Part shown: piece by piece, positions 16,257 to 25,270 of the stretch
Layout of the letters: every line of letters begins with the position of its first letter
Position numbering within the stretch: the stretch's first letter is position 1
Source: Corynebacterium urinipleomorphum
GTDB taxonomy: Bacteria > Actinomycetota > Actinomycetes > Mycobacteriales > Mycobacteriaceae
Assembly (NCBI RefSeq): GCF_900155535.1
Contig: NZ_LT706963.1
Coordinates: forward strand, 431,121-465,232
Length of the DNA stretch: 34,112 nt
Reading direction: 5' to 3'
Notes under the pieces: model-generated
The model's database searches: none
What the model was told of the DNA's origin: nothing
What the model saw: only the letters and a program-made list of their open reading frames with translations
Translations under genes and position numbers: made by a program

Positions 16257-16664
16257 ATGAGCACTGAAGAAAAGACTACTCAGAAGCGCACCCCGGTCGG
16301 CCGGGATATTGCTACCCGCCGCCGTGAGGCCCGCGTCCGCCGCCACAACCGCATCCGCAAGACTCTGCGTGGCACTCCGGAGACCCCGCGTCTCGTCGTG
16401 CACCGCAGCTCCCGCCACATGCACGTCCAGGTCATCGATGACCTGGCCGGCCACACTCTCGTGTCCGCTTCCTCCATGGAAGATGCAGTGCGCACCCTTG
16501 AGGGTGACAAGAAGGCTAAGGCAGCTAAGGTCGGCGAGCTCGTCGCTGAGCGCGCCAAGGAAGCCGGCATCGAGGCAGTTGTCTTCGACCGTGGCGGCTA
16601 CAAGTACCACGGCCGCGTCGCCGCGCTTGCCGACGCCGCCCGTGAAGGTGGTCTGAAGTTCTAA
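16257..16664 (+). CDS. rplR: 50S ribosomal protein L18
   Basis: 135 residues: a basic N-terminus ([20 protein letters not shown]), then [27 protein letters not shown] and the C-terminal [28 protein letters not shown], all typical of L18. L18 binds 5S rRNA and helps deliver it to the 50S subunit together with L5. The TAA overlaps an ATG in the rpsE frame (TAATG at 16662-16666). Confidence 0.98.
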   Translation: MSTEEKTTQKRTPVGRDIATRRREARVRRHNRIRKTLRGTPETPRLVVHRSSRHMHVQVIDDLAGHTLVSASSMEDAVRTLEGDKKAKAAKVGELVAERAKEAGIEAVVFDRGGYKYHGRVAALADAAREGGLKF

Positions 16665-16702
16665 TGACCACCGCAGACGAAACTCAACGGAAGGATCGCG
16701 AC

Positions 16703-17383
16703 ATGGCCGAGCGTGAACGGCGTGACGGCGGAGCATCCGCCGACGACCAGAACAACCAGAACAACAACGGGCGCAACGACCGCAACGAGCGTGGCGGACG
16801 CAACGACCGCAACGAGCGTGGTGGCCGCGGCCGCCGCGACGACCGTCGTGGTGGTGCCCAGGACGAGCGCGATAAGTACATCGAGCGCGTTGTCACCATC
16901 AACCGTGTTGCCAAGACCGTCAAGGGTGGCCGCAACATGTCCTTCACCGCTCTTGTCGTCGTCGGCGACGGCCAGGGCATGGTCGGTGTCGGCTACGGCA
17001 AGGCCAAGGAAGTTCCCGCCGCTATCCAGAAGGGTGCCGAAGAGGCTCGCAAGAACTTCTTCCGCGTCCCGATGATCGGCGGCACCATCCCCCACCCGGT
17101 CCAGGGCGAGGATGCTGCAGGCGTGGTCATGCTGCGCCCGGCTGCTCCCGGTACCGGTGTCATCGCCGGCGGCGCTGCCCGTCCGGTGCTCGAGTGCGCC
17201 GGCATCCAGGACATCCTGGCTAAGTCGCTGGGTTCCGACAACGCCCTCAACGTGGTTCGCGCCACGGTTGCTGGCCTGAAGGAACTCGTGCGCCCCGAAG
17301 AGGTTGCTGCACGTCGCAGCAAGCCCATCGAGGAAGTCGCCCCCGCACGCATGCTGCGTCAGCGCGCAGGACAGGAGGCTTAA
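16703..17383 (+). CDS. rpsE: 30S ribosomal protein S5
   Basis: 226 residues from ATG 16703, which has GGAAGGAT upstream and gives [10 protein letters not shown], the normal corynebacterial start. An ATG at 16664 overlapping the rplR stop would add 13 residues and is possible. After a disordered N-terminus of Asn/Arg/Gly repeats comes the S5 core: [43 protein letters not shown] and [21 protein letters not shown]5 lies at the mRNA entry site and affects decoding accuracy. The N-terminal region contains a 27-bp tandem repeat. Confidence 0.96.
   Translation: MAERERRDGGASADDQNNQNNNGRNDRNERGGRNDRNERGGRGRRDDRRGGAQDERDKYIERVVTINRVAKTVKGGRNMSFTALVVVGDGQGMVGVGYGKAKEVPAAIQKGAEEARKNFFRVPMIGGTIPHPVQGEDAAGVVMLRPAAPGTGVIAGGAARPVLECAGIQDILAKSLGSDNALNVVRATVAGLKELVRPEEVAARRSKPIEEVAPARMLRQRAGQEA
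16772..16825 (+). repeat. rpsE: 27-bp tandem repeat inside rpsE
   Basis: Two adjacent 27-bp units (16772-16798 and 16799-16825) differ in only two end bases and encode RNDRNERGG twice. The repeat keeps frame and lies in the disordered N-terminal arm of S5, so copy number could vary without harming the fold. Confidence 0.9.
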
Positions 17384-17388
17384 GCACA

Positions 17389-17574
17389 ATGGCACTGAAA
17401 ATCACACTTCACCACGGCATGGTCGGCGAGAAGCCGGTCACCCGTAAGAATCTCGAGGCTCTGGGCCTGCGCAAGATCGGCCAGTCCGTCGTCAAGAAGG
17501 ACAACGGCGCAACGCGCGGCCACATCCTCAAGGTGGCCCACCTGGTCACCGTTGAAGAAGTAGCAGGGGAGTAG
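17389..17574 (+). CDS. rpmD: 50S ribosomal protein L30
   Basis: 61 residues, the full length of this small protein. The core [35 protein letters not shown] matches L30, including the GLRKIGQ and [11 protein letters not shown] motifs. L30 binds 23S rRNA domain II. It lies 5 bp after rpsE with an SD CAGGAGG inside the end of rpsE, and 8 bp before rplO. Confidence 0.97.
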   Translation: MALKITLHHGMVGEKPVTRKNLEALGLRKIGQSVVKKDNGATRGHILKVAHLVTVEEVAGE

Positions 17575-17582
17575 GTACTGAC

Positions 17583-18062
17583 ATGGCTGACATCATCAAG
17601 CTCCATGATCTGCGCCCGGCTGAGGGTGCAAACAAGGCCAAGACCCGCGTCGGCCGCGGTGAGGCTTCCAAGGGTAAGACCGCTGGCCGCGGTACTAAGG
17701 GTACTAAGGCACGCAAGCAGGTCTCTGCCGCCTTCGAGGGTGGCCAGATGCCGCTTCACATGCGTCTGCCGAAGCTGAAGGGCTTCAAGAACAACAACAA
17801 GATCATCTACCAGGTGGTCAACGTCTCCGACCTGTCCAAGGCGTTCCCGGAGGGTGGCACCATCACCACCGCCGACATCGCCGCAGCTGGTCTGGTCCGC
17901 AAGAACCAGCCGGTGAAGGTCCTGGGCGACGGTGAGATCTCCGTCAAGCTCGACATCACCGCGGAGAAGTTCTCTAAGTCTGCCGCCGAGAAGATCGCGG
18001 CCGCTGGTGGTTCCACCACCGAGGCCGTTTCGAAGGCTGCCGAGGAGAACAACGAGGACTAA
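17583..18062 (+). CDS. rplO: 50S ribosomal protein L15
   Basis: 159 residues. L15 features are the glycine-rich arm ([21 protein letters not shown]), [18 protein letters not shown], and the C-terminal [19 protein letters not shown]. The tail [10 protein letters not shown] after the conserved end makes it ~10 residues longer than most L15. L15 is a late assembly protein that spans several 23S rRNA domains. It is the last gene before the terminator at 18079; secY is in a separate unit. Confidence 0.97.
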   Translation: MADIIKLHDLRPAEGANKAKTRVGRGEASKGKTAGRGTKGTKARKQVSAAFEGGQMPLHMRLPKLKGFKNNNKIIYQVVNVSDLSKAFPEGGTITTADIAAAGLVRKNQPVKVLGDGEISVKLDITAEKFSKSAAEKIAAAGGSTTEAVSKAAEENNED

Positions 18063-18078
18063 TCCTCTTTGAGCTAAT

Positions 18079-18133
18079 AGCTCCCAGCTGAGTAGTACTG
18101 ATCCACTACTCCGCTGGGAGCTTTAGTGTTTTT
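18079..18133 (+). terminator. Rho-independent terminator after rplO
   Basis: A long stem: AGCTCCCAGC (18079-18088) with GCTGGGAGCT (18113-18122) and inner GAGTAGT (18090-18096) with ACTACTC (18105-18111). TTAGTGTTTTT follows. It cuts secY-adk-map off from the ribosomal protein genes. Confidence 0.93.
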
Positions 18134-18350
18134 CTGCCCCGAGGGGGGGAGTCGAGGTTTTGTGCACCCACCTGGTAGGGTGAACAAGTCAAAATATGTC
18201 TGCCGTTTATCCGGGGCCATTCAGACTTGGGTGGCGCCGCTTCGGCTGGGCATCAACGTACGTTATCTACTGTCCGCTACTTTTCACCCGGTCGGTTGCG
18301 GCACCGGTTTATCGGTGTCGGCGTCTAGGTGGGAGGAGCCAGGAGGCCAC
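18134..18350 (+). promoter_or_regulatory. Leader of secY-adk-map
   Basis: 217 bp without a gene. TAGGGT at 18176-18181 is the best -10 candidate and would give a ~160-nt leader. Near the start codon are two SD-like runs, GGGAGGAG (about 18331) and AGGAGG (18341-18346). Confidence 0.4.
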
Positions 18351-19682
18351 GTGTCAGCCATTGTTCAGGCGTTCAAGGATGCCGATCTACGCAAGAAGAT
18401 CTTGATCACTATCGCGCTGATCATTCTGTACCGTATCGGTGCCCAGATTCCTACCCCGGGTGTTGATTACGGGGTCATTGCCGAGCGTCTCAACGCGCTT
18501 ACCGAAGGCAATGACGGCAATATCTTTTCGGTGATCAGCCTCTTCTCCGGTGGAGCTTTGCTGCAGTTGTCGATTTTCGCGATCGGCATCATGCCGTACA
18601 TCACGGCATCGATCATCGTGCAGCTGCTCACCGTCGTGATCCCTCGATTTGAGGAGTTGAAGAAGGAAGGCCAGTCCGGCCAAGCAAAGATGACGCAGTA
18701 CACGCGCTATCTCACGGTCGCGCTGGCGCTGTTGCAGTCCTCGGGCATCGTTGCACTGGCAGACCGCGAGCAGCTGCTCGGTCAGGGTGTGCCGGTTCTC
18801 GTGGAGGACCGCAACCTGTGGACGTTGGCCATGATGGTCATTGTGATGACGTCCGGTGCTGTGCTGATCATGTGGCTCGGTGAGATCATCACCGAAAAGG
18901 GCGTAGGAAACGGCATGTCCTTGCTCATCTTCGCCGGTATTGCCACCCGTATCCCGACGGACGGCGCGAACATCTTCCGTCAGTCCGGTCCGGTTGTATT
19001 CGCAGTGGTGGTCGCAGCGGCGATCCTTCTTGTTGTCGGCATCGTCTTCATCGAGCAGGGCCAGCGTCGTATTCCGGTGCAGTACGCGAAGCGCATGGTC
19101 GGTCGCCGTCAGTACGGCGGTACCTCCACGTACCTGCCGCTCAAGGTCAACCAGGCCGGCGTTATCCCGGTGATCTTCGCGTCCTCGCTGATGTACGTGC
19201 CAGTGCTGATCACCCAGATCGTCAACTCCAATAAGCCGACCCCTCCGGACAACTGGTGGATGTCCAGCGTGATGGCGTGGCTGCAGAATCCGGCGTCGTG
19301 GCAATACATTGTCACCTACTTCGCCCTGATCATTTTCTTCGCGTACTTCTACGTCTCTATCCAGTACGACCCGTACGAGCAGGCGGACAACATGAAGAAG
19401 TACGGTGGCTTCATTCCGGGTATTCGCCCGGGCCGCCCGACAGCGGAGTACCTGGCGTTCGTGATGAACCGTCTGCTGTTCGTCGGTGCCATCTACCTCG
19501 GTTTGATCGCGATTCTTCCGAACATCGCCATCGATCTGGGCATCAGTGGCAGCGGCGGTGCCGGGGGCATGACCGCGTTCGGCGGCACGGCTATCCTGAT
19601 TATGGTCTCCGTGGCTTTGACCACGGTCAAGCAAATTGAATCCCAGCTACTGCAATCCAACTACGAAGGACTGTTGAAATAA
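18351..19682 (+). CDS. secY: Protein translocase subunit SecY
   Basis: 443 residues from GTG 18351, preceded by AGGAGG at 4-bp spacing; a longer open frame upstream lies in the leader. The start [18 protein letters not shown] leads into ten transmembrane helices. SecY marks include [11 protein letters not shown] in TM1, [24 protein letters not shown] (TM2), [14 protein letters not shown], and the cytoplasmic loop [16 protein letters not shown] that contacts SecA and ribosomes. SecY forms the channel of SecYEG in the plasma membrane. Its stop overlaps the adk ATG (TAATG). Confidence 0.98.
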   Translation: MSAIVQAFKDADLRKKILITIALIILYRIGAQIPTPGVDYGVIAERLNALTEGNDGNIFSVISLFSGGALLQLSIFAIGIMPYITASIIVQLLTVVIPRFEELKKEGQSGQAKMTQYTRYLTVALALLQSSGIVALADREQLLGQGVPVLVEDRNLWTLAMMVIVMTSGAVLIMWLGEIITEKGVGNGMSLLIFAGIATRIPTDGANIFRQSGPVVFAVVVAAAILLVVGIVFIEQGQRRIPVQYAKRMVGRRQYGGTSTYLPLKVNQAGVIPVIFASSLMYVPVLITQIVNSNKPTPPDNWWMSSVMAWLQNPASWQYIVTYFALIIFFAYFYVSIQYDPYEQADNMKKYGGFIPGIRPGRPTAEYLAFVMNRLLFVGAIYLGLIAILPNIAIDLGISGSGGAGGMTAFGGTAILIMVSVALTTVKQIESQLLQSNYEGLLK

Positions 19683-20227
19683 TGCGTCTCGTTCTCCTCG
19701 GCCCTCCCGGTGCCGGTAAAGGCACCCAGGCAGCGATTCTCTCGGAGAAGCTGAACATCCCGCACATCTCCACGGGCGACCTGTTCCGCGCCAACATTGG
19801 TGACGGCACTCCTCTTGGCAAGGAAGCCAAGGAATACATCGACGCGGGCAAGCTCGTTCCCACTGACGTCACCGCACGGATGGTGGAGGAACGGCTGAAC
19901 GAGGATGACGCGAAGAACGGCTGGCTTCTCGACGGATTCCCGCGCACCGTCGAGCAGGCTGAGATCCTCGAGGATCTGCTCTCCCGCAACGGCCAGACGC
20001 TTGACGGCGTTCTGAACTTCCAGATCGATGAGGACGTTGTTGTGGAGCGCATGCTCGCGCGCGGCCGCGCCGATGACAACGAGGACACGATCCGCACCCG
20101 CCTTCAGGTCTACCGCGACGAGACGGCGCCGCTGATCGACCACTATGGCGATGCCATCATCAATATCGACGCCGAGGGCGACGTGGACGAGGTCAACAAC
20201 CGTGCCATGGAGCGCCTCGAGCGCTAA
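19682..20227 (+). CDS. adk: Adenylate kinase
   Basis: 181 residues, the short form. The P-loop is GPPGAGKGT (7-15); [12 protein letters not shown] and [11 protein letters not shown] form the AMP-binding region. The LID is reduced to a short loop ([17 protein letters not shown]), so the zinc-binding insertion of long forms is missing, as is usual in actinobacteria. It interconverts ATP + AMP and 2 ADP in the cytosol. It is coupled to secY by a one-base overlap and precedes map by 33 bp, the classic secY-adk-map order. Confidence 0.98.
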   Translation: MRLVLLGPPGAGKGTQAAILSEKLNIPHISTGDLFRANIGDGTPLGKEAKEYIDAGKLVPTDVTARMVEERLNEDDAKNGWLLDGFPRTVEQAEILEDLLSRNGQTLDGVLNFQIDEDVVVERMLARGRADDNEDTIRTRLQVYRDETAPLIDHYGDAIINIDAEGDVDEVNNRAMERLER

Positions 20228-20260
20228 ACAATCTCCGCACTACTTGGAGGGAGCCGCAGA

Positions 20261-21058
20261 ATGCTGTTCGGCCGCAAGAAGTCGATCCCGGCAAAGACCG
20301 CCGGGGAGCTCGACGCGATGGAAGAGGCCGGGCGCATTGTCGGTATTGCGCTCCAAGAGGTGCGGAAAGCAGCAGCCCCCGGTGTGACCACCGTGGAGCT
20401 CGATTCCGTGGCTGAGGAGGTAATCCGCGGCTACGGTGCTGTCCCCACGTTCAAGGGGTACGGAGGCTTCCCGGGGTCGATCTGCGCGTCCGTCAACGAG
20501 GTTGTCGTCCACGGGATCCCTAGCCAGGACGTCGTCCTCGCAGAAGGCGATCTCGTTTCAATCGACTGCGGAGCAACACTCGACGGTTGGGTCGGCGACT
20601 CAGCGTGGAGCTTCGGGGTGGGGGAGCTGGCAGGCGACGTCGATAAGCTGAACCGCGCTACGCGCCAAGTTCTCCTCGAAGGACTGCAAGCGATGGTGCC
20701 TGGAAACCGCCTCACCGATGTCTCCCACGCGCTTGAGATTGCAACTCGCAGGGCCGAGGAGGACTTCGGTGTGAAATTGGGCATCCTGGACGGCTATGGC
20801 GGGCACGGTATTGGGCATGAGATGCACGAGGAGCCTTACCTTCACAACGAGGGTCGGCCGGGCAGGGGCCCGCTTATCGCTTCGGGCTCGGTGCTCGCAA
20901 TTGAGCCGATGTTGATTCTCGGGGGCGAAACGGATTCTGTCGTGCTTGAGGACGAATGGACGGTAGTCAGCGCCGACAACTCTCCTGCCTCTCACTGGGA
21001 GCACACGGTAGCGGCGACGGAAGACGGCCCACGCATCCTCACCCCTCGCGTGGGGTGA
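20261..21058 (+). CDS. map: Type I methionine aminopeptidase
   Basis: 265 residues. The five metal ligands are visible: D102 (SIDCGA), D113 (VGDSAW), H182 ([13 protein letters not shown]), E215 (AIEPM) and E247 (HWEHTV). The family region [21 protein letters not shown] is intact. The enzyme removes the initiator Met from nascent cytosolic proteins. SD GGAGGG lies about 10 bp before the ATG at 20261. It closes the secY-adk-map unit. Confidence 0.97.
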   Translation: MLFGRKKSIPAKTAGELDAMEEAGRIVGIALQEVRKAAAPGVTTVELDSVAEEVIRGYGAVPTFKGYGGFPGSICASVNEVVVHGIPSQDVVLAEGDLVSIDCGATLDGWVGDSAWSFGVGELAGDVDKLNRATRQVLLEGLQAMVPGNRLTDVSHALEIATRRAEEDFGVKLGILDGYGGHGIGHEMHEEPYLHNEGRPGRGPLIASGSVLAIEPMLILGGETDSVVLEDEWTVVSADNSPASHWEHTVAATEDGPRILTPRVG

Positions 21059-21106
21059 ATTCCTCATAACTTTCAGCTTCAATCGTAGTTTTTCCAAGCT
21101 GGCGGT

Positions 21107-21112
21107 TATACT
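21107..21112 (+). promoter_or_regulatory. -10 box placing transcription at the ldt start codon
   Basis: TATACT ends 7 bases before the ATG at 21120, and no SD is present in ACTTCCCACC. Transcription should start at or next to the A of the ATG, giving a leaderless mRNA. No strong -35 is visible. Confidence 0.6.
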
Positions 21113-21119
21113 TCCCACC

Positions 21120-21932
21120 ATGTCCTACACTCCGCGCCACGCTCGCCAGTCCAAGACTTCCCGTTTCGCACACCGGGCAGGTTCACTGCTCACAGGTGTC
21201 GGCATCGCGGCGGCTCTCGTAGCCGCCCCGGCCACCGCGCAAGCTGCTCCGGCTCTTCCATCCGCCGCATCCAGCAACTCCCCGTTCCTGCAGCAGGCGG
21301 AGAAGAACCTGCAGGCTGCATCGATGATGGTTGCCACTAATGCGCGTAACGCTGTCTGGGACGCCCGCAATGCGCTGCGTGCGCAGGCGACCGCGATCGC
21401 TCGTGGAAACAAGACGCAGGAAAAGCAGCTGCACGATGGCATTGATGCCCTCGTGGAAGCAATTGCCCCGGGTTTGATTGCGGAGCGCACTCCCAAGCCC
21501 AAGCCGAAGCCGGCACCCAAGCCTGCTCCGAAGCCGGCCCCGAAGCCTGCTCCGGCAGCTAAGCCCGCCCCGAAGGCGCAGCCGGGCGGCTGCGCGAAGA
21601 CAGCACGAGCATGCGTGGACATCAAGAACCAGCGCACGTGGCTGCAGCGCGACGGCAAGATCACCTACGGCCCGGTCCGTATGTCCTCCGGCAAGCCGGG
21701 GCAGGAAACACCGAAGGGCTTCCACTACGTCAACCGCAAGGTCAAGGACGAGATCTCGTACGAGTTCAACAACGCTCCGATGCCGTTTGCCACCTACTTC
21801 ACCAACAACGGCATTGCTTTCCACCAGGGTGACCCTTCGGTGAAGTCTGCCGGGTGCATCCGCATGTACCGCAATGATGCGCAGACCTACTTCAACTCTC
21901 TGCAGATCGGCGACCAGGTTCACGTCTTCTAG
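21120..21932 (+). CDS. Secreted L,D-transpeptidase (YkuD domain)
   Basis: 270 residues. A basic start and hydrophobic run with a likely cleavage after ATAQA (near 42) form a signal peptide. A helical region (~50-120) and a PKPAPKPAP linker (~124-152) follow, the latter fit to cross the cell wall. The C-terminal YkuD domain (~158-270) has GIAFHQGD with H235 and SAGCIRM with catalytic C246. Most relatives have SHGC; here the position is Ala244. Such enzymes form 3-3 peptidoglycan crosslinks or attach proteins. The signal for translation appears leaderless. It stands alone between map and infA with its own terminator. Confidence 0.92.
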   Translation: MSYTPRHARQSKTSRFAHRAGSLLTGVGIAAALVAAPATAQAAPALPSAASSNSPFLQQAEKNLQAASMMVATNARNAVWDARNALRAQATAIARGNKTQEKQLHDGIDALVEAIAPGLIAERTPKPKPKPAPKPAPKPAPKPAPAAKPAPKAQPGGCAKTARACVDIKNQRTWLQRDGKITYGPVRMSSGKPGQETPKGFHYVNRKVKDEISYEFNNAPMPFATYFTNNGIAFHQGDPSVKSAGCIRMYRNDAQTYFNSLQIGDQVHVF

Positions 21933-21956
21933 GTCGATCGCGACACTTTCCAGTAT

Positions 21957-21998
21957 CCTCCCCGGCCCCGGTTCTCGGGCCTGGGAGGGTTTTGCTTT
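21957..21998 (+). terminator. Rho-independent terminator after the L,D-transpeptidase gene
   Basis: CCTCCCCGGCCC (21957-21968) pairs with GGGCCTGGGAGG (21977-21988) with one mismatch, followed by GTTTTGCTTT. Its tail overlaps the -35 box of the infA promoter. Confidence 0.88.
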
Positions 21999-22020
21999 GT
22001 CGCAGGTAGAAGGCTAGAGT
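21992..22020 (+). promoter_or_regulatory. Putative promoter of infA
   Basis: TTGCTT (21992-21997) and TAGAGT (22015-22020) with 17-bp spacing. Start near 22027 gives a ~95-nt leader. Confidence 0.6.
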
Positions 22021-22120
22021 GGTCATTTGGTGTGTGGGGATTTGCTCGACGCACTACCTGCAATTGACTCAAATACGTTAGGTACCTGCGGTTATCCGTG
22101 GTGCCGGGAAAGCGGAGTGT

Positions 22121-22339
22121 ATGGCTAAAGAAGGCGCAATCGAGGTCGAGGGCCGCATTATTGAGCCCTTGAAGAACGCGATGTTCCGTGTCGAATTGGA
22201 CAACGGGCACGAGGTTCTCGCCCACATCAGTGGCAAGATGCGCCAGCACTACATCCGCATCCTTCCGGAGGACCGCGTCGTCGTGGAGCTTTCCCCGTAC
22301 GACTTGGAACGCGGACGTATCGTCTACCGCTACAAATAG
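22121..22339 (+). CDS. infA: Translation initiation factor IF-1
   Basis: 72 residues, the exact family length, starting [17 protein letters not shown] with the S1-like OB fold ([48 protein letters not shown]). IF-1 occupies the A site of the 30S subunit during initiation. AGCGGAG about 10 bp upstream of the ATG is the SD. In many bacteria rpmJ (L36) follows; it does not occur in the 244 bp before rpsM. Confidence 0.98.
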   Translation: MAKEGAIEVEGRIIEPLKNAMFRVELDNGHEVLAHISGKMRQHYIRILPEDRVVVELSPYDLERGRIVYRYK

Positions 22340-22583
22340 TCTCCTCTGTGAGCGCCTCTGTAGTGGTGTGAAAGACATCTGAGTCAGGCGCACTGACCAA
22401 GCCTCCTTACTCACGGATCGGCACGCCATCCGAAAATGGCAACGATTCATGCAACCTCCGGCTGCGGTGGCTGGAGCCACGTGAACCACGGCCCAATAGT
22501 CCGGGACGGACCGGACACAAGTGCCGCGTGGCGTGGACGAGTTGGGAGAAAACCACCGAAACAACCTGAAAGGCACGTACCAC
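22340..22583 (+). promoter_or_regulatory. Leader region between infA and rpsM
   Basis: 244 bp without a gene. A small hairpin GTCAG-GCGCA-CTGAC (22383-22397) is visible, and SD-like GAAAGG lies before the rpsM ATG. There is no clear terminator, so infA transcripts may read into the rpsM operon. No certain promoter is seen. Confidence 0.35.
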
Positions 22584-22952
22584 ATGGCACGTCTAGCTGG
22601 TGTTGACCTGCCGCGCAATAAGCGCATGGAGGTCGCACTTACCTACATCTACGGAATTGGCCCTGCCCGTTCCAAGGAGCTGCTCGAGAAGACGGGCATT
22701 TCTCCTGACCTGCGCACCGACAACCTGACCGACGATCAGGTCGCCGCTCTTCGTGATGTCATTGAGAACTCGTGGAAGGTCGAGGGTGACCTCCGCCGCG
22801 AGGTTCAGGCCGACATCCGCCGCAAGATCGAAATCGGCTCTTACCAGGGCCTGCGCCACCGTCGCGGACTTCCGGTTCGCGGCCAGCGCACCAAGACCAA
22901 CGCGCGTACCCGCAAGGGACCGAAGAAGACCATCGCAGGAAAGAAGAAGTAA
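22584..22952 (+). CDS. rpsM: 30S ribosomal protein S13
   Basis: 122 residues from ATG 22584 ([26 protein letters not shown]), the family start; an upstream in-frame codon at 22521 gives an unrelated extension. The C-terminal [27 protein letters not shown] is diagnostic. S13 is in the 30S head, contacts P-site tRNA and forms intersubunit bridges. It heads the alpha operon rpsM-rpsK-rpsD-rpoA-rplQ. Confidence 0.98.
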   Translation: MARLAGVDLPRNKRMEVALTYIYGIGPARSKELLEKTGISPDLRTDNLTDDQVAALRDVIENSWKVEGDLRREVQADIRRKIEIGSYQGLRHRRGLPVRGQRTKTNARTRKGPKKTIAGKKK

Positions 22953-22955
22953 CCT

Positions 22956-23363
22956 ATGCCACCGAAGACTCGCTCCTCTGCTGCGCGCCGCTCCGGTCGC
23001 CGCGTAGCCAAGAAGAACGTGGCCGCAGGCCACGCGTACATCAAGTCCACCTTCAACAACACCATCGTGTCCATCACGGACCCGAACGGCGCTGTGATCT
23101 CTTGGGCATCCTCCGGCCACGTCGGCTTCAAGGGTTCCCGTAAGTCCACCCCGTTCGCCGCTCAGATGGCTGCCGAGAACGCTGCCCGCAAGGCAATGGA
23201 CCACGGCATGAAGAAGGTCGACGTTTTTGTCAAGGGTCCGGGCTCCGGCCGTGAGACCGCTATCCGTTCCATCCAGGCTGCCGGCCTGGAGGTGTCCTCG
23301 ATCTCCGACGTGACGCCGCAGCCGTTCAACGGCTGCCGTCCGCCGAAGCGTCGTCGCGTTTAA
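22956..23363 (+). CDS. rpsK: 30S ribosomal protein S11
   Basis: 135 residues. Conserved blocks: [58 protein letters not shown] and the end [17 protein letters not shown]11 shapes the platform of the 30S subunit by the E site. It begins 3 bp after rpsM. Confidence 0.98.
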   Translation: MPPKTRSSAARRSGRRVAKKNVAAGHAYIKSTFNNTIVSITDPNGAVISWASSGHVGFKGSRKSTPFAAQMAAENAARKAMDHGMKKVDVFVKGPGSGRETAIRSIQAAGLEVSSISDVTPQPFNGCRPPKRRRV

Positions 23364-23393
23364 CTGGTGAGAAAGGAAAAGAGGTAATACATC

Positions 23394-23999
23394 ATGGCTC
23401 GTTATACCGGCCCTGCTACCCGTAAGTCTCGCCGCCTGCGCGTCGACCTGGTCGGCGGCGACATGTCGTTCGAGCGTCGTCCCTACCCTCCGGGGCAGGC
23501 TGGCCGCGCCCGCATCAAGGAATCTGAGTACCTGCTGCAGCTCCAGGAGAAGCAGAAGGCCCGTTTCACCTACGGTGTGATGGAGAAGCAGTTCCGCCGC
23601 TACTACGAGGAGGCTAACCGTCTCCAGGGTAAGACCGGCGACAACCTGCTCGTTCTGCTGGAGTCTCGCCTGGACAACGTCGTGTACCGCGCAGGTCTGG
23701 CGCGTACCCGCCGTCAGGCTCGTCAGCTGGTTTCTCACGGTCACTTCACGGTCAACGGCAAGAAGACCAACGTGCCGTCCTTCCGCGTGACCCAGTACGA
23801 CATCATCGATGTCCGTGACAAGTCCCGCAACATGCTCTGGTTCGAAGAGGCCCAGGACGCGCTGGTCGACTCGGTCGTTCCGGCTTGGCTGCAGGTCGTT
23901 CCGGACACCCTGCGCATCCTCGTGCACCAGCTGCCCGAGCGCGCTCAGATCGACGTGCCGCTGCAGGAGCAGCTCATCGTCGAGCTTTACTCGAAGTAA
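23394..23999 (+). CDS. rpsD: 30S ribosomal protein S4
   Basis: 201 residues. The S4 RNA-binding domain is LLVLLESRLDNVVYRAGLARTRRQARQLVSHGHFTVNGKK; the protein ends QEQLIVELYSK as usual. The N-terminus (MARYTGPATRKSRRLRVDL) lacks the CxxC zinc motif, so this is the zinc-free form. S4 nucleates 30S assembly and, in some bacteria, represses the alpha operon by binding its mRNA. SD GAAAGGAAAAGAGG precedes the ATG. A 146-bp gap with a strong hairpin separates it from rpoA. Confidence 0.98.
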   Translation: MARYTGPATRKSRRLRVDLVGGDMSFERRPYPPGQAGRARIKESEYLLQLQEKQKARFTYGVMEKQFRRYYEEANRLQGKTGDNLLVLLESRLDNVVYRAGLARTRRQARQLVSHGHFTVNGKKTNVPSFRVTQYDIIDVRDKSRNMLWFEEAQDALVDSVVPAWLQVVPDTLRILVHQLPERAQIDVPLQEQLIVELYSK

Positions 24000-24078
24000 C
24001 ATCGAAGTTCCGCGCAGTGCGGTTCTTCGGGGCGTCGAAAAGCAACTGCTTATCGACGTTCCCTTTCATCTGTCATCC

Positions 24079-24102
24079 GTACCGGCGGCACCCCGCCGGT
24101 AC
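24079..24102 (+). other. Strong hairpin between rpsD and rpoA
   Basis: GTACCGGCGG (24079-24088) and CCGCCGGTAC (24093-24102) are perfectly complementary around a 4-base loop. No U-tract follows, so it is not a standard terminator. It may be an RNA processing or stability element, or an attenuator that sets rpoA level against ribosomal proteins. Confidence 0.75.
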
Positions 24103-24145
24103 CCTCTACGGCGTCATATAGCGGTCGCCGGAAAAGGAGAAGTCC

Positions 24146-25159
24146 ATGCTCATCTCGCAGCGTCCTCAGCTCACTGAGGAATACATCGACACCAACCGCT
24201 CGAAGTTCGTCATCGAGCCGCTCGAGCCCGGTTTCGGTTACACCCTCGGTAACTCTCTTCGCCGCACACTGCTGTCGTCCATTCCGGGCGCAGCCGTGAC
24301 CTCCATCAAGATTGACGGTGTGCTCCACGAGTTCACCACGATCAACGGCATCAAAGAGAACGTCTCTGAGATCATCCTCAACGTGAAGAACCTGGTTCTG
24401 TCCTCCGACTCTGACGAGCCGGTGGTCATGTACCTGTCCAAGGAAGGCCCGGGCGAAGTCACTGCCGCAGACATTGATCTGCCGGCCGACATCACCGTGC
24501 ACAACCCGGACCTGCACATCGCCTCGCTCAACGAGCAGGCGCGCCTGGAAATGGAGCTCGTTGTCGAGCGCGGCCGCGGCTACGTCCCGGCGATGACCAA
24601 CTCCGGCGGCGAGATCGGCCGTATCCCGGTCGACCAGATTTACTCGCCCGTGCTGAAGGTGTCCTACAAGGTTGAGGCGACGCGTGTTGAGCAGCGTACC
24701 GACTTTGACAAGCTGATCATCGACGTGGAGACCAAGAACTCCATGACGGCCCGTGATGCCCTTGCGTCCGCAGGCTCCACCCTCGTCGAGCTGTTCGGTC
24801 TCGCACGCGAGCTGAACACCGCCGCCGAGGGCATCGAGATCGGTCCGTCCCCGCAGGAGACGGAGTACATCGCCGCGTACAACATGCCCATCGAGGACCT
24901 GAACTTCTCCGTGCGTTCCTACAACTGCCTGAAGCGTCAGGAGATCCACACGGTCGGCGAGCTCGCCGAGTGCACTGAATCCGACCTGTTGGACATCCGC
25001 AACTTCGGTCAGAAGTCCATCAACGAGGTAAAGATCAAGCTGGCTTCCCTGGGGCTTACGCTCAAGGATGCGCCGGAAGACTTCGATCCGACCCAGATTG
25101 AGGGCTACGACGCTGAGACCGGCGACTTTGTCGACGGCAGTATGGATGACGCCGAGTAA
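24146..25159 (+). CDS. rpoA: DNA-directed RNA polymerase alpha subunit
   Basis: 337 residues. The N-terminal domain (1-~235) has [29 protein letters not shown], the dimerisation and beta-binding part. After a linker, the C-terminal domain (~255-320) has [22 protein letters not shown] and [19 protein letters not shown], the UP-element and activator-binding helices. Alpha dimerises and seeds core assembly. AAAAGGAG lies 8 bp before the ATG. It is flanked by rpsD and rplQ in the standard order. Confidence 0.98.
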   Translation: MLISQRPQLTEEYIDTNRSKFVIEPLEPGFGYTLGNSLRRTLLSSIPGAAVTSIKIDGVLHEFTTINGIKENVSEIILNVKNLVLSSDSDEPVVMYLSKEGPGEVTAADIDLPADITVHNPDLHIASLNEQARLEMELVVERGRGYVPAMTNSGGEIGRIPVDQIYSPVLKVSYKVEATRVEQRTDFDKLIIDVETKNSMTARDALASAGSTLVELFGLARELNTAAEGIEIGPSPQETEYIAAYNMPIEDLNFSVRSYNCLKRQEIHTVGELAECTESDLLDIRNFGQKSINEVKIKLASLGLTLKDAPEDFDPTQIEGYDAETGDFVDGSMDDAE

Positions 25160-25210
25160 ACAACGCGCACTGACACTGACGTTTCAATGAACACCGTTTC
25201 AACCGGCTCC

Positions 25211-25239
25211 TAGAACCCGCCCACGTGCGGCAGGTTCTA
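25211..25239 (+). other. Hairpin between rpoA and rplQ
   Basis: TAGAACC (25211-25217) pairs with GGTTCTA (25233-25239) in the 111-bp gap. No U-tract follows, so read-through into rplQ is expected. Confidence 0.5.
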
Positions 25240-25270
25240 AAGCCCGAGAAACAACACGAGGAGTACAACA

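Noticed and set aside
18387..19634. Long open frame on the minus strand opposite secY
   Set aside because: Its composition (His/Asp/Arg-rich, no domains) is that of an antisense shadow of a GC-rich gene, and secY is certain.
21490..21580. Pro-Lys-Ala repeats as a CRISPR or regulatory repeat
   Set aside because: They are in-frame PKPAP codons of a cell-wall linker in the L,D-transpeptidase, with no spacers.
22340..22583. Possible rpmJ (L36) gene between infA and rpsM
   Set aside because: No frame begins with the MKV.PSVK pattern or has the Cys-rich L36 sequence.
22593..24002. 469-codon minus-strand frame opposite rpsM-rpsK-rpsD
   Set aside because: It spans three certain ribosomal genes and their gaps, and shows no protein family features.
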